64,000 nt of DNA from the NCBI RefSeq assembly GCF_000143415.4, contig NW_003314320.1:425068-489067 (forward strand), given 5' to 3'. Within the stretch, counting starts at the first letter, position 1; each line of letters starts with the position of its first letter. A program made the position numbers and the translations under genes. Of this stretch, positions 37,671 to 50,687 are shown one piece after another. Under the pieces are notes generated by a model. It searched no databases. It was not told where the DNA came from and saw only the letters and a list, made by a program, of their open reading frames with translations. This stretch comes from Selaginella moellendorffii (lineage: Eukaryota > Streptophyta > Lycopodiopsida > Selaginellales > Selaginellaceae).

Positions 37671-39767
37671 TCACGATGGCTCCGAGGAACTGGGAGTAAA
37701 ATCTTCCTCCGCTTGGTGTTGGTGGTGATCGGCGTGATCGTGCTCGCAAGAGACTCTCCATTTGCGGTACCGTACGCCTAGCTTGTCATATGGAACTGGG
37801 AGGTTCCATACGTTTGCTCCACGAACCATTCGCTCTTGTTGCCCTTCGACCAGTCTTAGATCTTCGTCTAGAACCTGTTGAGAAAAAGAATATAGTAACG
37901 AAGCCTTGATAAGAAAAACCAGAGGCATACCTTTCGTGCTAAATGCACCCAAAGAGTTTGGATGAACGGGACGTACTTCAGCCAGGGAGCGAAGTCCAAA
38001 GACATCCTGTAGAGCAGCCTCGTCTTACCTCGCGTCGAGGGTATGCAGACGTGCAATTGGTGGAGATGGTTTTTGCACGACTGAGTGTCACTGCCCTCTA
38101 GTTTGCCTGGCTTTGCGAGGCCGATCGTCGAGAGAACCATGCACGGTCGCCTAAACTCCATATCAATGGGATATGGATCCCAGTAGCCACGTAGAGTCTC
38201 TACAGGTGTTTGGAACTTCACGGAGCTGGAGCCAAGGAATTGTTAAGACACGAAAAGAGACCAACGATAAACGAACCTTGGGACAGACCAGCCTTTGGCG
38301 AACGTTGTAGTGTGCGTGAACGGAGCGTGGGCCAGGTCGAGCAAGTTTTCCATCAAAAGACCATGCTCCACTTCCAAGTCAAGAATAATCTACAAAAAGC
38401 AATGCTTTGAAAAGAACAAACAAAGGGAAAAACAAAGCAATCACCTCGGCATGCAGTGTGAAGTTATCTGGAGGTAGCAAGCTCGGAATGTCGCTCTCTG
38501 GCGTTGCCGAGCCCGGCCAAATCCAAACCAGTCCATCCTTTTCTATGCACGGCATTGATTTCACTTTCGTCGGGACAAATCTCGTAGACGGCATTTTCTC
38601 GCAGGAGCCACTTGTTGCATACTCCCATCCTAAAGAGACAAAGGTTAAAGCTAAAGAAAACGGATCACCTCGCCATAAACTTTACCGTGATATGGACATT
38701 GCAAACAGCCATCGTTGACTTTGCCGAGAGAAAGTGGACAAGCTCGATGTGCGCAAGCATCATGGATGCATCCAGCCCGGCCATCCTTGCCCCGGAAAAG
38801 CACCCAATTCTTTTCAAAGATCTCAATTGCCAGCTGAAAGAAAAGTAAACAAAGAAAAAGGGTCTCCTGTCAGCTACACAATGAGAAAAGCAAAGTTTGT
38901 GGGGTTGGAAAGCTTACAGGTTTTTCAGAGTCGAGGCAAGCCGAAAAAGCAACCGGATACCAATAATTTTTCATCTCGGCTGGATATCGCTTCACGGGCC
39001 CTGCGATGTTTAGTCCTTTAGATTTGCTGCTGGTGGCATTCTTCCTTACGGTCACTGCTTCTTCATCTTTCTGCAGGAGCTCGTCGTTTACCATGGTTTC
39101 CATCTCTGCCAACTTCGAGATCGTGTGATTTACTCTAGCTTCTGAAATGTGCACCTGGTAAAGCAAATGGCATTTGGAATTCATCGTGAAAACTCGGAGG
39201 AAAAGAAGAAAAGACACTCTTTTACCTGTGCATGGGCTCTTTGCAAATCTTCTTGTAAGTTAGCTAGCTCACGTTTGAGCGTGTTGATGGACTTGGTTTC
39301 TCGAGCGAGAGGATTTAGCACCTCCACAACCTGAGATAAAAATACATGAAAGTGTAATTCATGGAAGTGTAAAGGAACTATCAAAGTAAAGACCATACCT
39401 TGTCATGAGCGTCTTTGATTGCCAAAACATCCTGCCGAGCTCTCAAATCCAAAAACTCCACGTCGTGCCTCAAGAGCTCCCACGCTTGATTCACATCGAT
39501 GACTCTGGATCCCCTCTCGGCATCGGCATGGGAAAAATCACCGATCTCCAACCCCATCCCACAAGAAACCCCCCCGCCATTCTCACTCTGCCTGACGCAA
39601 AAATGCCTCCTACATCGTCTCAGCAATCGCTTCCTCTGTGTCCTCGAAAACAACCTCGACGAGCTACCTAAATCTACGCCTAGAACTACCGGCACTTCGA
39701 GCGAATTCGAAATCCCCACTCCAGAGAAGAGAGAATTCCGTGCGCCAGGATTCAATGCCGACTCCAT
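37671..39767 (-). CDS. CAO: chlorophyllide a oxygenase (chlorophyll b synthesis)
   Basis: Starts [20 protein letters not shown] at 39767 (exon 1 39399-39767) and ends SSSEPS with the stop at 37671. Layout matches CAO: a transit peptide, a regulatory A domain containing [13 protein letters not shown] then [14 protein letters not shown], a linker, and a catalytic domain beginning [14 protein letters not shown]. The Rieske centre is [14 protein letters not shown] then [11 protein letters not shown], with the two Cys-X-His/Cys-X2-His halves complete. The non-haem iron site follows as [13 protein letters not shown]. The enzyme oxidises the C7 methyl of chlorophyllide a twice to give chlorophyllide b in the chloroplast, and loss causes chlorophyll b deficiency. 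In Arabidopsis the A domain contains a degron (QDLLTIMILH); the aligned peptide here is [10 protein letters not shown]. Confidence 0.95.
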
Positions 39768-41217
39768 CGCCAGGAGCTAAAATCTTATCCCGCCGGCCGC
39801 ATTCTCGACCCCCAATGGCAATCCAAACCTGGAGCTAACCGGCCGCGAGCTTCTGCCCTCCCACACAAGCATAAACCCTAACACTCCAAACATGTACGAT
39901 CCAACGGCATCCGTGAGAGAAGATAAACGTCCTTTACCACGTGGACTTTTTCAATTGGACCTTAAGATTTTAGGATTGCTCGCGTGGCAGCACGTGGCTC
40001 TCTTGAGGTTGCGGGGCCTAAACACGCGCCACATGTTTGATACTGGAGGGGTCCCATGGATACCAGCCACAAGGCCAATGGGCGGCTCTCAGCCGTCGGA
40101 TGCCGCGATCAGACGTAGGACAATGCGCCAAGTCTGCATGGGTTCGATTCGTTCCGTGTCGCGAAATTCGAAAGGCTGTGGTGGGTATATGTTCGTCATT
40201 ATTGGTTCCATGGAGAAAACACCTCTGGTCGCCTAGGGCATTATTGGAAGAAACGTAGCTAGGCAGCATTCTAACATAAGATCATTCACGAAACCATATA
40301 GTACGAAAAAAAATTCCTTCCATTCAATAGCATGAGAAATTTGACAACGGCAAACTGAATTTAATAACGAACTTTACCACGTGGAGACCTAATGAGAATC
40401 CGTGGCCTGGCCTCGCAAAATTTCAACACGAAAGAAAGAGAAGAAGCGAGCATATACGCATTGGAAGATCTCATGTACTATCCGAGTTTGGTAGGCATGG
40501 AATATCTGTGGTGTGTATGCAGATGGTCATTGTCAGCCGTACCAATTATTTCCTGTTATAAGAGTTTAAAAGTAAAAGATGGTGGCAGATTTTAGGGCAA
40601 AGCTGCCCGTCCATTCGAGGGAACGTTGGGTGGCGTCTGTTAGTGTGACGGACGGCCATGCGGCCATCCATCCGATGCATGACGTGGCATGGTTGTGGCA
40701 TGCCACAATCGCCTGTGGATGGACCCCATCGAGGGGAGGGGCTTTCATTTTTCACGATGTTCACGGTCTTCTCTCAGCAGCGTCTTGTGTTCTCTGGGAC
40801 ACCTCCTAGAATGGAAAAAATAGGGAAAGTTTTAGAGTTCCAGTAGGGATCGTCGAGGAGGAGGAGGAGCGGCGATGGCGATGGCGCTAGAGCGCCGATC
40901 CCTGCTCTAGAAGAAGGTGCTGGCGCCGGCGCCGCCGCCGTAATATTGCCTGGATCGATCGCCGAGGAAGAAATCGGGGCTTGTTTCTCCGCCGGGGCAT
41001 CGAATTCCACCGCGATCGCCGATATTTCACGAGGTTTGGGATCTAGATTAGTGTTCTAGCAGCAATGCTCGATGCTACTCATCTGGATGCTTGCTAATTT
41101 TGGAGTCGATTCGTGAGTTTTGGTTTCGGCATAGATATTTCCACAACTAGGAATTGCCTGGAGCGAGGTTTTTTCTTTTGTTTGCTTCTTGCTTCTTTTC
41201 TTGTTTGAGCATGCTAG
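39768..41217. promoter_or_regulatory. divergent 5' region of CAO and the ALKBH-like gene
   Basis: About 1.45 kb with no supported coding exon. The part near 40840-41040 is GC-rich and transcribed-looking. The sequence ending CATGCTAG directly before ATG 41218 is a good splice acceptor, so a 5' UTR intron upstream of the ALKBH-like start is likely. Confidence 0.5.
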
Positions 41218-43301
41218 ATGGCCCCAGAAGATGGGAGCCTTTGCATGGTCGATAGGGGAGTGTCTCTAGAGTCTTCTGGGGGGCACTGGGTCGCGGCTGC
41301 TACTGCTGGAGACGAGAGAGACGTTTTCATCTCTTGGTTAAAGGGTGAATTCGCGGCAGCAAATGCCATCATCGACGCACTTTGCCAGCATCTCCAACAG
41401 GTTGTGGGTCGTCCCGGGGAATACGACTTCGTACTTGGGAGCGTTCACCAGCGACGGTACAACTGGAATCCCGTTCTTCATATGCAGCAGTACTATTCCA
41501 TTGCGGACGTCCTCTTCTCGTTGCAGCAGGTTGCTTTTAGAAAGCAGGCTCCAGTGGCCTGTGGTGGTGATTCTCCCGTACAGGTTGAGGGGAACCCCTC
41601 GATCAGGTCCGGTTTAAAGAGCAACAAGGTTGATGCCGAGATAGAGAGTAAAAGGAGTGACAGTCCTCTCGCTGACGAGGCGTCGATTGCTTCGGATACA
41701 ACTTCTAGCGTTGAAGAACTCAAAACAGAATTGCCTTCGTCGAACATCTCGACTGCAAAACGTTCAGGTTTTTTTCCTTTTGACTAAGTTTAAGTCTTTC
41801 GTTCACTTCAAATAGTTTATAGGCTGACACCCTCTTAGCTATTGCAGATGCAAAGAAGACGTCATCTGTAGCCGACGAAAGTGCGGAAAAGTCCATGAGC
41901 GGATTTGAAGAGATTGACGGCCAAAAGGTTTCTCCTTTGTCCTTCTTTAGCATCGTTTTATCTGTTCTCATGCAGGTAAATGTGCTAGAGGGGCTTAAAG
42001 TTCACGAAGGCGTTTTTGATACCAAAGAAGCCTCGCGGCTAGCGGCTCTGGTTAGCGAGTCTCATGCTGCAAAAAAGAAAAACAAAATTGAAGGTCCACC
42101 AAATCTTTTGTCCAATTTTTCGTTTTTGTGTTCTGACCTTTGGCGACGCTAAAACTTTCAAGTTTTTCTTTATATGCAGCGGGCGGTAAGCGATCTTCAA
42201 AAGCGAAGGGAAAAGAAGTAATTCATTTCGGCACTATACCGTCTGAAATCTCGTCGCCCGTTACAGGTAGGCTGTTTATATTTCTGGCAGTTCATCTAAG
42301 TTTCAACTTGTACATACAGAAGAGACGGCTGAACCGATGCCCACATTTTTGGAATCAATAATTGATCGCCTAGTAAAGTGTCAGGTCGTTCCTGCAAGCA
42401 AACGACCGGATTCATGTAGTATAAGTGTTTTGGAGCCGGTAAGCCGCACTTCAGTTGTACGAAGTTCTTTCTTTCATGGCTAATTCTATTCAGTTCTTGC
42501 GATATGACAGGGAGACTACATGCCTCCGCACAAGCACAATAATTTTGAGCAACCTCTGTTTATTCTTTCCCTGGGATCGCAGTCCGAGCTAGCATTCGGT
42601 TGCAACTTGAAAGCGAACAGCAGCAGCACGGATGAGAAATACAAAGTTGGCCTTCCTGCGGGGTAAACAATTTTACTTTTCTGCTTGCTACAGAAGTTGG
42701 ATTTTGTCAATGACGTGACCTGGGATATTGGTCCAGGTCAGTACTAGTGCTCGAAGGCAACAGCGCACAAATGGTACAGTGCGCAGTGCAGCCTCTGCAA
42801 AGCACACGGATGCTGGTCACCTTTGGTAAAATGGCCAACAAAAGCTTGAAAGCGATCATCGGGAGCCCAACGTCACCAAGCGGCTCGCCAGTATCTCCCA
42901 CGGTAGCTCCGGATGCTTCTTTCGGCAACAAGCCGGGACACAACTTTGTCCACGTTCTAGCACCGGCAAGAGGCTTCCAGTCGTCACGAACGCAGCAGGG
43001 AGTCCCGGCTCCAATGGTAGTCCCGGTCAGAACAGCACCAGGACAGGTTCTCCAGGCACAGCAGCCAGTGATCATCGCCAGCGTCGGCCCGTTTTCTCCA
43101 GTGACTATGGTCGGCCCGGGATGGTCGACTCCTCCCCCTCCGGGGATCACGCGAGTTCCCAGCCCGGGGACTGGAGTTTTTCTTCCTGCCAGCAACGGTG
43201 CCGTGCTCTACAACTCCTCGTCGCATCGCTCCAGGTCCGCGGCGCACCACTTTGAAGCTGCTTCCGATGGCCACCACCACCGGAAAGCTATTGCGGCCTG
43301 A
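41218..43301 (+). CDS. ALKBH9/10-like protein (2OG-Fe(II) dioxygenase fold), altered metal ligands
   Basis: Seven or so exons from MAPEDGSLCMVDRGVSLESS (41218-41767) to the stop at 43299-43301. Early part: DVFISWLKGEFAAANAIIDA, a conserved plant ALKBH10-type N-terminal region. Core: IPSEISSPVT, IDRLVKCQVVPASKRPDSCS, then GDYMPPHKHNNFEQPLFILS, ELAFGC and TRMLVTFGKM, followed by a Pro/Ser/Val-rich tail. In plants this family removes m6A from mRNA. The catalytic HxD/HxE is expected at PPHKH, where the acidic residue appears to be His. The distal His expected before the final strand appears as QCAVQP, with no His. The protein may therefore be catalytically weak or non-enzymatic; alignment is needed. 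Confidence 0.8.
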
Positions 43302-44575
43302 AGAAGAAAAAGAAAGTTTTGGATCACTGTTGAGACTATGAAAAAAGCATCAACATCAACATCGTCCGGGGCGATCGATCGATCGTTTTGGTTGTGGCGT
43401 TCTTCTCTCCAGCAGCAAAACAGATTCTTCATTCCTTGATCTTTTGTTGTTGAGCTGGGATAACTTCTCAAGAAAACAATGCTTTTCCTATTCTCTCATT
43501 TTTTCTAGGTTCCACTCCAACACGAGGAACCTAGAGATTAGCACAACGTCGATGTTAGCAGCAACGCATCGCGTCGTCGCAGTGGAAGATATTTTAACGA
43601 CAATTTTGTTAGCAAGAATCCCGGAATTATATTTTTCCCCACAAGGCGACAGCGGCATTCCATTGGCGAGCCAATGAGCGGCGTTTGGTATCTCCAGGCA
43701 AGCATTGGAAAAATTTTATCGCAAACGACAAATGAAAACTAGATTCAAAGGTTCCTCCTGTCCCACCGGCCATGATTCACCAGATTCCTGGAATCTTTCT
43801 CTAATCGCGTTTTTCACCACTGGGTAAATCTTTTGGGGAGACGTGAGAACCAGTTAGACAGAGCCAAAGAACACCACAAACTTGGCAACCTCCAAAACCT
43901 TGGTGCAAAAACCTTAAAGAAGACATTGGCCCAAGTTAAGTTTGAGAGGAAACGAATCATTTCTTGCGCTGTTTATAGGAATGCATCCAAAATCCCACTT
44001 GCATCGTGCCGATTAAACAAATGCCGGGGAATCTTATATGTGATGTCTCGGTAGTCCTGCGAGTTGCTTGTCCAATTTACGACCCGGTCGTTTTTCTTTT
44101 TTATTATTATTCTTTTGTGAGCATATGTTAGGGGTTTGACATTAGGCTCACAGACAAATACACATATATAATAGAAATAAGTTTAAAAACTACCAAAAAC
44201 AAAACTAATTAAAAATAAAATAAAATCAGACGGTATCGCCGATTCGTATCCGCGACCGGCGATTCTGTCGCCCTCGCGACCAGCAGCAACGCGCAGCTCG
44301 CGTTTTTCTCAAATTAGTAAAAAGCGCCAAAATGGTGCCCGTCCACGTGGCACGCAGGGACGCGTGGACGGCACATCCACCGTACGCTACCATTTTGCCG
44401 CGTAGAATGTTTCGGTCCAAGAATTTTGGGCTTAAATAAATTTAGGGCCATTCTCTACCAAGAGGTAATTCATCTGATTCTTCGCATTTAAATATGTGGA
44501 GTAGCATCGCGGAGCACTGTTGAGCCCTAAATTTCGTCCTCTTCGCTCGATCGAGCGCGCGCGGCGAGCCCGGCG
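43302..44575. other. intergenic before NLP
   Basis: Contains the 3' region of the ALKBH-like gene and the NLP promoter. No gene or RNA is recognised. The last 60 bp (about 44510-44575) is GC-rich and may be the NLP leader. Confidence 0.5.
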
Positions 44576-44613
44576 ATGCTGTGATGCGATCGAGGTGCTA
44601 CCATGTCCACTGA
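44576..44613 (+). promoter_or_regulatory. two short upstream ORFs at the NLP start
   Basis: ATG-CTG-TGA at 44576-44584 is a minimal two-codon uORF. Its stop shares bases with a second ATG at 44584, which reads nine codons and stops at 44611-44613, overlapping the main ATG at 44603 in another frame. If the transcript starts upstream, both could lower NLP translation. The main start has a fair context (ACCATGT). Confidence 0.55.
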
Positions 44614-47600
44614 GAGTCCAGTGTTGTTCTACTCTTCTTCTTCCCCAAATGCCCCTTGGTCCTCCGTGGTAGACATGGCCGCGGCGGCGGTGGTCACAGC
44701 TTCCTCGCCCTCCAAATCCCTTCTTGACGATTTATCGGAGCTCATGGATCTCGACACTCTCCCGGGGCAATCCCTCGCCCCTGATGGATCATCCTCGCCA
44801 TGGCTGGTTTCTTCCTTCTCTCCGGTGGATCAATCGGCGGCAGCGCAGCAAATCTCCTCCTCCTCTCCTCTCCCCTCACAGATTGTCAGCCCCCATCACC
44901 TCTTCTTCAAGGCCTCTGACAGCTCGCCGCCGAGCTACCGATCCTTCGGCTCCCTCGGCGCCTTCTCCTTCGATTCCTCGCTCCTCGAGGAGCTCCTGGG
45001 CGAGGGCAGCGATATTTCGAGCAAGAATCCCTCGCTGGATGAAGGGATTCCTTCCGGTGGTGGCGCCATGGCCAGCCTCGCCACGAATTTCTTCACGGAG
45101 CGGCTCAAGGAGGCGCTGCGCCTCATCTCGCGATCCGAGACCGAGGCGCTCGCACAGGTGTGGGTGCCGATCCTCTCGCAGGACAACAAGATCATCCTCA
45201 CCACGCAGGAGCAGCCATACTCGGTGATGCACAGCAAATTCGATCTCCTGCGCTACCGGACGCTCTCCACGGCCTACGTTTTCCCGTCCGAGAAGACCTC
45301 GGACTCCACCTCGGCCTCCCACCTCGGCCTCCCGGGCCGGGTTTTCTCGAGCCGGGCACCCGAGTGGACGCCCAACGTCCAGTTCTACGATAGCAGCGAG
45401 TACTTGCGAATCCGCGAGGCTGCGCGGTGTGATGTCAAGGGATTGGTGGCGGTGCCCGTGCTGGATCCCAGCTCGCGCTCGTGCCTGGCGGTGATCGAGC
45501 TCGTCACCAATGTGGAGAAAGTGGAGTTTGGGAACGAGATCGGGATTATTTGCAGTGCTCTCCAGGTACGAGTAGATCTTTCGTGTGTGCTCGTTTTGTT
45601 TGTCTTCTAGTCTCTAATGGAGGAGATCTTTTCAGGCTGTGGACTTGGCTGGAGCACCCAAAGAACACGATCCAATGGTTCTCGAGGTAAGCGTGATCAG
45701 AGTTTTGTTAGTTCCTTCAGTAGTTCTTCGAAGATTTTCTCTTTCCCTTTTGTTCCTGATCTAAGCTAGTTCTTCGAAGACTTTTCTCTTTGTTCCTACA
45801 AAGCTTTTTCTTGGCAAGCCTTTTCTCTCTCACTTTCTTCCAAGCTTAGAGGAGCTCATTTTTCTCAAACTAAAGTCGAGCAAGTTGTTCCTCTTCGTTG
45901 TCAAGATTCCCAATTCTTCGTAGATCTCTTTTGACTTTTAGAGCTTCTCCAACTCGAAAAACAAGATTTTTCTAAATTGGAAGTATCGAATCCATGACTT
46001 GCAGATCCACAGCGAAGGCCGGCACGCAGTCTACCAAGAAATCTCCGAAATCCTCCGTGCCGTTTGTGAGACACACAAGCTACCAATCGCACAGACATGG
46101 CTGCCGTGCCTCCACAACGGCAGTGGCCACGAAGAGATCCTCGTCGCCGATACCACACCCGCCGCGGCCGCTACCTCGGATCACATCAGCCTCTTCACGA
46201 GAGACGCCCCGTTCTACGTGTCGGACCCTCGCTTCGTGGGCTTCCACCACGCTTGCGCGGATCACAGCCTCGATCAAGGCCAGGGAGTAGCAGGGAAGGC
46301 ATTCGCATCTTACAAGCCGTGCTTCATCTCGGACGTCAAGAACTATCTGATCGAGGAGTACCCGCTGGTCCACCACGCGCGCTACTTCAAGCTCGGCGGC
46401 GCGGTGGCGATCCGGCTGAGGAGCTCCATCACTGGCGCGGAGGATTACGTGCTCGAGTTCTTCATGCCGGCGGAGATCGATAGCGCTGGCGGCGCCGCGT
46501 TGCTCACGTCCATCTCGGCGACGATGCAGCGCGCCAGCCGGAGCTTACGGGCGCTTTCAGCTGAAGAGCTACGGCACGAGTACCAGTTAGGATCGACGGC
46601 TACGGTGGCTCCGACCGCTGGGACGACGAAGAAGAACCATCCGATTGGGGACCGTTGGGAGGCGAAGCTACACAAGACGAAGAAGACGAGGGGGCCGAGT
46701 CTCGAGGAATTGGAGGTGGGCGATGGTTTCAGTTCATGGGGGAGCGGCGGAGGAGCTCCGCCGATCGCTGCTACTTACGATGTGCTGACGGGCAAGTCGA
46801 AGAGATTGGAGAGGAAGCGATCGATGAGTGAGAAGACGATCGGGCTGGAGGTTTTGCAGCAGTACTTTGCTGGGAGCTTGAAGGATGCTGCCAAGAGCAT
46901 TGGAGGTAAGAGCTCTCTTTCAGATTTCGTTCCTCTAGCTGCGAGCTGAGCTTGGCTGTGTTATTCAGTGTGTCCTACGACTTTGAAGCGGATCTGCCGG
47001 CAGTATGGGATCTCCCGCTGGCCGTCTCGCAAGATCAACAAGGTCAGCCGCTCGCTGATCAAGCTCCAAGGCGTGATTGATTCGGTCCAGGGACTGGATG
47101 GCGCTGTCAAGCTCAATGCACTCACTGGCGAGCTCGCCTCCGCCGCCGCTGCAGCTGCCGCCATCACCAGGAAGAACTCCAGAAGCACTCTCGATCCAAC
47201 CGCTACTGCTACTCCTACTCCTGCTCGATCCAGGAGCCTCGAGTTTGAAGCACCAGCTCAAGGTTCTCCTGCTCGATCCAGAAGTCCCGATTTTGAAGCA
47301 CCAGCTCAAGAACCCGCCGCCAACGCCATCACCAGCAAAGATTTCCTTTCCGACACGGACGAGAAGCCAAACTCCGACGAAGGCGAGGGGAGATCCTCGT
47401 GGTTGTCTCACTACGTGGAGAGCACATCCAGGGGTGTGGAAGCAGCCACCACAACCAGTACGGAACCACGCCCGGTAGCGGTCAAGATGGAGCCACGAGT
47501 CCACGGCTCCTCGGCGGCGCTGGCGGCGCTCAACGGCGGTCCCCTCGACGCCGGCAACTGTACGGAAGCGGCGTTCCGGCGGAGCTCGTCTCCGCCTGAG

Positions 47601-48023
47601 CTGGAGCTGTCGCGAATCGAGGCCGGGCACGTGTTATCTCCGTACCAGTCGTCCGGCGACTCGCCGGCGTCGTCGCCACCGCCGTACAGGTACGGATGTC
47701 CCATTGTCACCGTGAAGGCGACAATGGGGTCCGACACGGTGCGGTTTAAGGTGCCGTACACGGGGTTTGGGTACGGGCGCTTGCGGGAGGAGATCTCTGG
47801 CCGGTTTCGGCTGGAGGGCGATGGATTTACGCTGAAGTACTTGGACGACGATTCGGAGTGGGTGATCCTGGATGGCGATGCCGATTTGGAGGAGTGCTTG
47901 GACGTGATGAAGGGGTCTCACGCGCACACGATCAAGCTGGTTGTCAAGGATATTAGAATTGGAGGAGAAAGAGGAGGAGGACGGAACAATAGTTCGCACA
48001 GCTTGAGCAGCGTCAAGTTGTGA
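44603..48023 (+). CDS. NLP: NIN-like protein (RWP-RK, PB1), nitrate-response transcription factor
   Basis: Four exons join in phase: 44603-45565, 45636-45686, 46005-46905, 46969-48023, giving 989 residues. The N-terminal half contains the GAF-like regions of NLPs ([60 protein letters not shown]). The RWP-RK domain (about 610-665) runs [20 protein letters not shown], then [31 protein letters not shown]-terminal PB1 domain lies at about 885-970 ([40 protein letters not shown]). NLPs bind nitrate-responsive elements and activate nitrate assimilation genes; in Arabidopsis NLP7 the N-terminal part senses nitrate. The RWPSRK core is complete. Confidence 0.96.
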
Positions 48024-48772
48024 CACGATCGAAACGATGACGACGACAACAAAAGGAAATTTTGTGAAGTTTTTTCCTTGGCTCGAGGGAAAAATGGCAA
48101 CTTGGAGTCGGAGGAGCTTGGACATTTTCTTGAGAGGTATGTGTTTATGGTCTTTGCCTTGGTAGCTCAAACTTTCTTGAGGGAAGACAGGAAAATGCGA
48201 GTGGAGAAGACAGCCATCTCGCTGTTTTCTGTAATCCATCTCGATTGTTCCACAGTACAAAGGAAAAACTTTTCCTGTATATACATATATATATCTGGTC
48301 ACGCAAAAGCTTGTATTTCTTATTTCGTTCTAATAGCTGAAGTTTCTGGTTTAGTTCTTGGAATGTCCTCTTTTTTTTTTATGATTTAATTTTTCATCTT
48401 TTCAGGATCACCTGGTTCTCTTTCGACGTGTGCTCCTCGCATTTTTCTGCTGGCACTTCCGGATGATGTCGATTTGTCATCGCCTACGGAACATGTAAAC
48501 TGGTATGATTTTCTTTTTTCTCAAGCCTGGATCATCTTTTCACTTAACATCAAGTCTCGCCTCCCAGATCTTTGGAGAAACACGTCGATCCTTTCTTACC
48601 ACTAATCTAAAGCCATTACTTCACGGTGAGCTCACGGATCATCCAATCACGCTTGTGTGGCTGTGGAGTTTCCGTTTTCTGGCTTATTACGTAGCACGTA
48701 GCATTGACACCACTCTGTGTTTGTGATAGATAGAGCTCCGGTGGGAGAGCCCCGCCGAAGAGGAGAGTCGAG
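48024..48772. other. intergenic: NLP 3' UTR and AGT1 promoter
   Basis: No extra coding sequence is supported. A short TA run and T-rich tracts lie near 48280-48400. Confidence 0.5.
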
Positions 48773-50300
48773 ATGGAGTACTTCCCCGCGCCTGGCAGGA
48801 ATCATCTCTTCGTTCCAGGCCCGACCAATGTCCCCGAGAAGGTAATTCAAGCATTTAGTAGGGGGAACGAGGATCATCGCTCTCCAGCGTTTGCTACGCT
48901 CTCCAAATCCGTGCTGGACGGTGTCAAGGATTTGTTTAAGACCAAGACTGCCACTTCGTTCATCTTTCCAACAACAGGTACTCAGAAAAATCTCTTTTTC
49001 TTGCTGCTCTTCCTGTGAAGTCAAGTTCGAAAATGCTTTTTTTTTCCTTTTTTTCTCTCTCAGGAACTGGAGCTTGGGAGAGTGCACTGACCAACACATT
49101 ATCACCTGGAGATAAGATTGTCTCGTTCCGTCTGGGACAGTTTAGCCTGCTCTGGATCGATCAAATGCAGCGTCTCAAGTTTAACGTGGACGTAGTGGAC
49201 TGCGAGTGGGGAGCTGGAGCCGACCTTAACATCCTCAACGCTAAGTTGGCCATGGATTATAATCACGAGATCAAAGCTATATGTATCGTCCACAATGAAA
49301 CTTCTACCGGAGTTACCAACAGCATCCCATCGATACGAGCACTCCTCGGTTCGTTTCTTCTTTTTTGTTTCATATCCTTCATGAAACTTACGTTGTTTCT
49401 TCCTTCGTTTTTTTTTTTTTTTTCCCTTACTAGATAAGCATAAGCATCCGGCATTGCTGCTGGTGGACGGAGTTTCATCGATTGGAGCAATCGAGTTTAA
49501 GATGGACGAGTGGGGAGTGGACGTTGCCTTGACGGGGTCCCAAAAAGCTCTGGGACTTCCAACGGGATTGGGAATAGTTTGTGCCGGACCAAAAGCTCTC
49601 GAGGCAGCCAAGACGGCCACCTCTCCCCGAGTTTTCTTCGACTGGGCCGACTACCTCAAGTTTTACAAGGTCGGCTCCTACTGGCCTTACACTCCCTCGA
49701 GCCAGATGCTCTACGCTCTTCGAGCCTCCCTCGACTTGATCTTCGAGGAGGGCCTGGACAACGTTATCAAGAGGCACGCCAGGCTTGGAGAAGCCACAAG
49801 GTTCGATGTTTTCATTTCTCCAAGTTATCGGCTTGTGTATCTTAACTTCGAGAGGTTTTTGACGCGACTGATTGTGAAATCTTCGCAGGCTAGCGGTGGC
49901 AGCGTGGGGACTGAAGCTGTGCACTAAACGTCCCGAGTGGAACAGTGACACCGTAACAGCAGTGGTGGTACCACCTTATCTCAACAGCTTAGACGTGGTG
50001 AAGATGGCATGGAAAAAGTATAACTTGAGCTTGGGAGTGGGACTCAACAAAGTGGCAGGCAAGGTTTTCAGGATTGGGCACCTGGGTTTCGTAAACGAGG
50101 TGAGAAGTTCTTTCTTTTTTATCGAAAACTTGCACGACTCAAGAAGCTTTCTTTTGTCCCAGTTGCAACTCCTGGGAGCCTTAAGTGGGGTGGAGATGAT
50201 CCTCAAAGACATTGGATACCCGGTTGTGCTTGGAAGTGGCGTCGCCGCTGCTGCCGCTCACCTCCAGAAAAAGACCCCACTTATCTCGTCCAGGTTGTGA
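48773..50300 (+). CDS. AGT1: serine:glyoxylate aminotransferase (peroxisomal, photorespiration)
   Basis: Five exons join in phase: 48773-48977, 49064-49348, 49434-49800, 49889-50099, 50163-50300, giving 401 residues. Class V aminotransferase features are clear: FVPGPTNVPEKV at the start, VDGVSSIGAIEF with the PLP-ring aspartate Asp175, and GSQKALGLP with the PLP lysine Lys201. The protein ends SRL, a peroxisomal targeting signal type 1. In photorespiration it converts serine and glyoxylate to hydroxypyruvate and glycine inside leaf peroxisomes. It converges on the DRM-like gene. Confidence 0.97.
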
Positions 50301-50687
50301 ATGAACGAAAGTGATGGTGGCAAAACTTTGCGAAAGAAAAGATCTTTCTATTTATTATCTCTTCTTTGTTCTTCTTCTACCTCGAGAGTCAAAGAAGAAA
50401 AGAGAGATCCTTATAGCATAGTGAGCAATCATCCAGCCAAAGTATAATCTTTGCACGAAGTTCTATCGAATCTCCACCGCTGTTGATTGAAAGATATGTG
50501 CTTTGAAACTTTTCTTTGATTGCTTCTTTGTTTATATATAGTTCTCGTATTCACACACGTTACACATATATCGGTTGGACTTATCTATTCGCCTTTATCG
50601 ATCCAAAATACTGGCGACCATCCTGGCAAATACACATCGCTTATGAATGTCTAGAAAAAAGTGGTAGAAAAGTGTTTTTTTCTTGAC
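50301..50687. other. convergent 3' region of AGT1 and the DRM-like gene
   Basis: About 390 bp of AT-rich 3' UTR-like sequence. No gene is seen. Confidence 0.5.
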
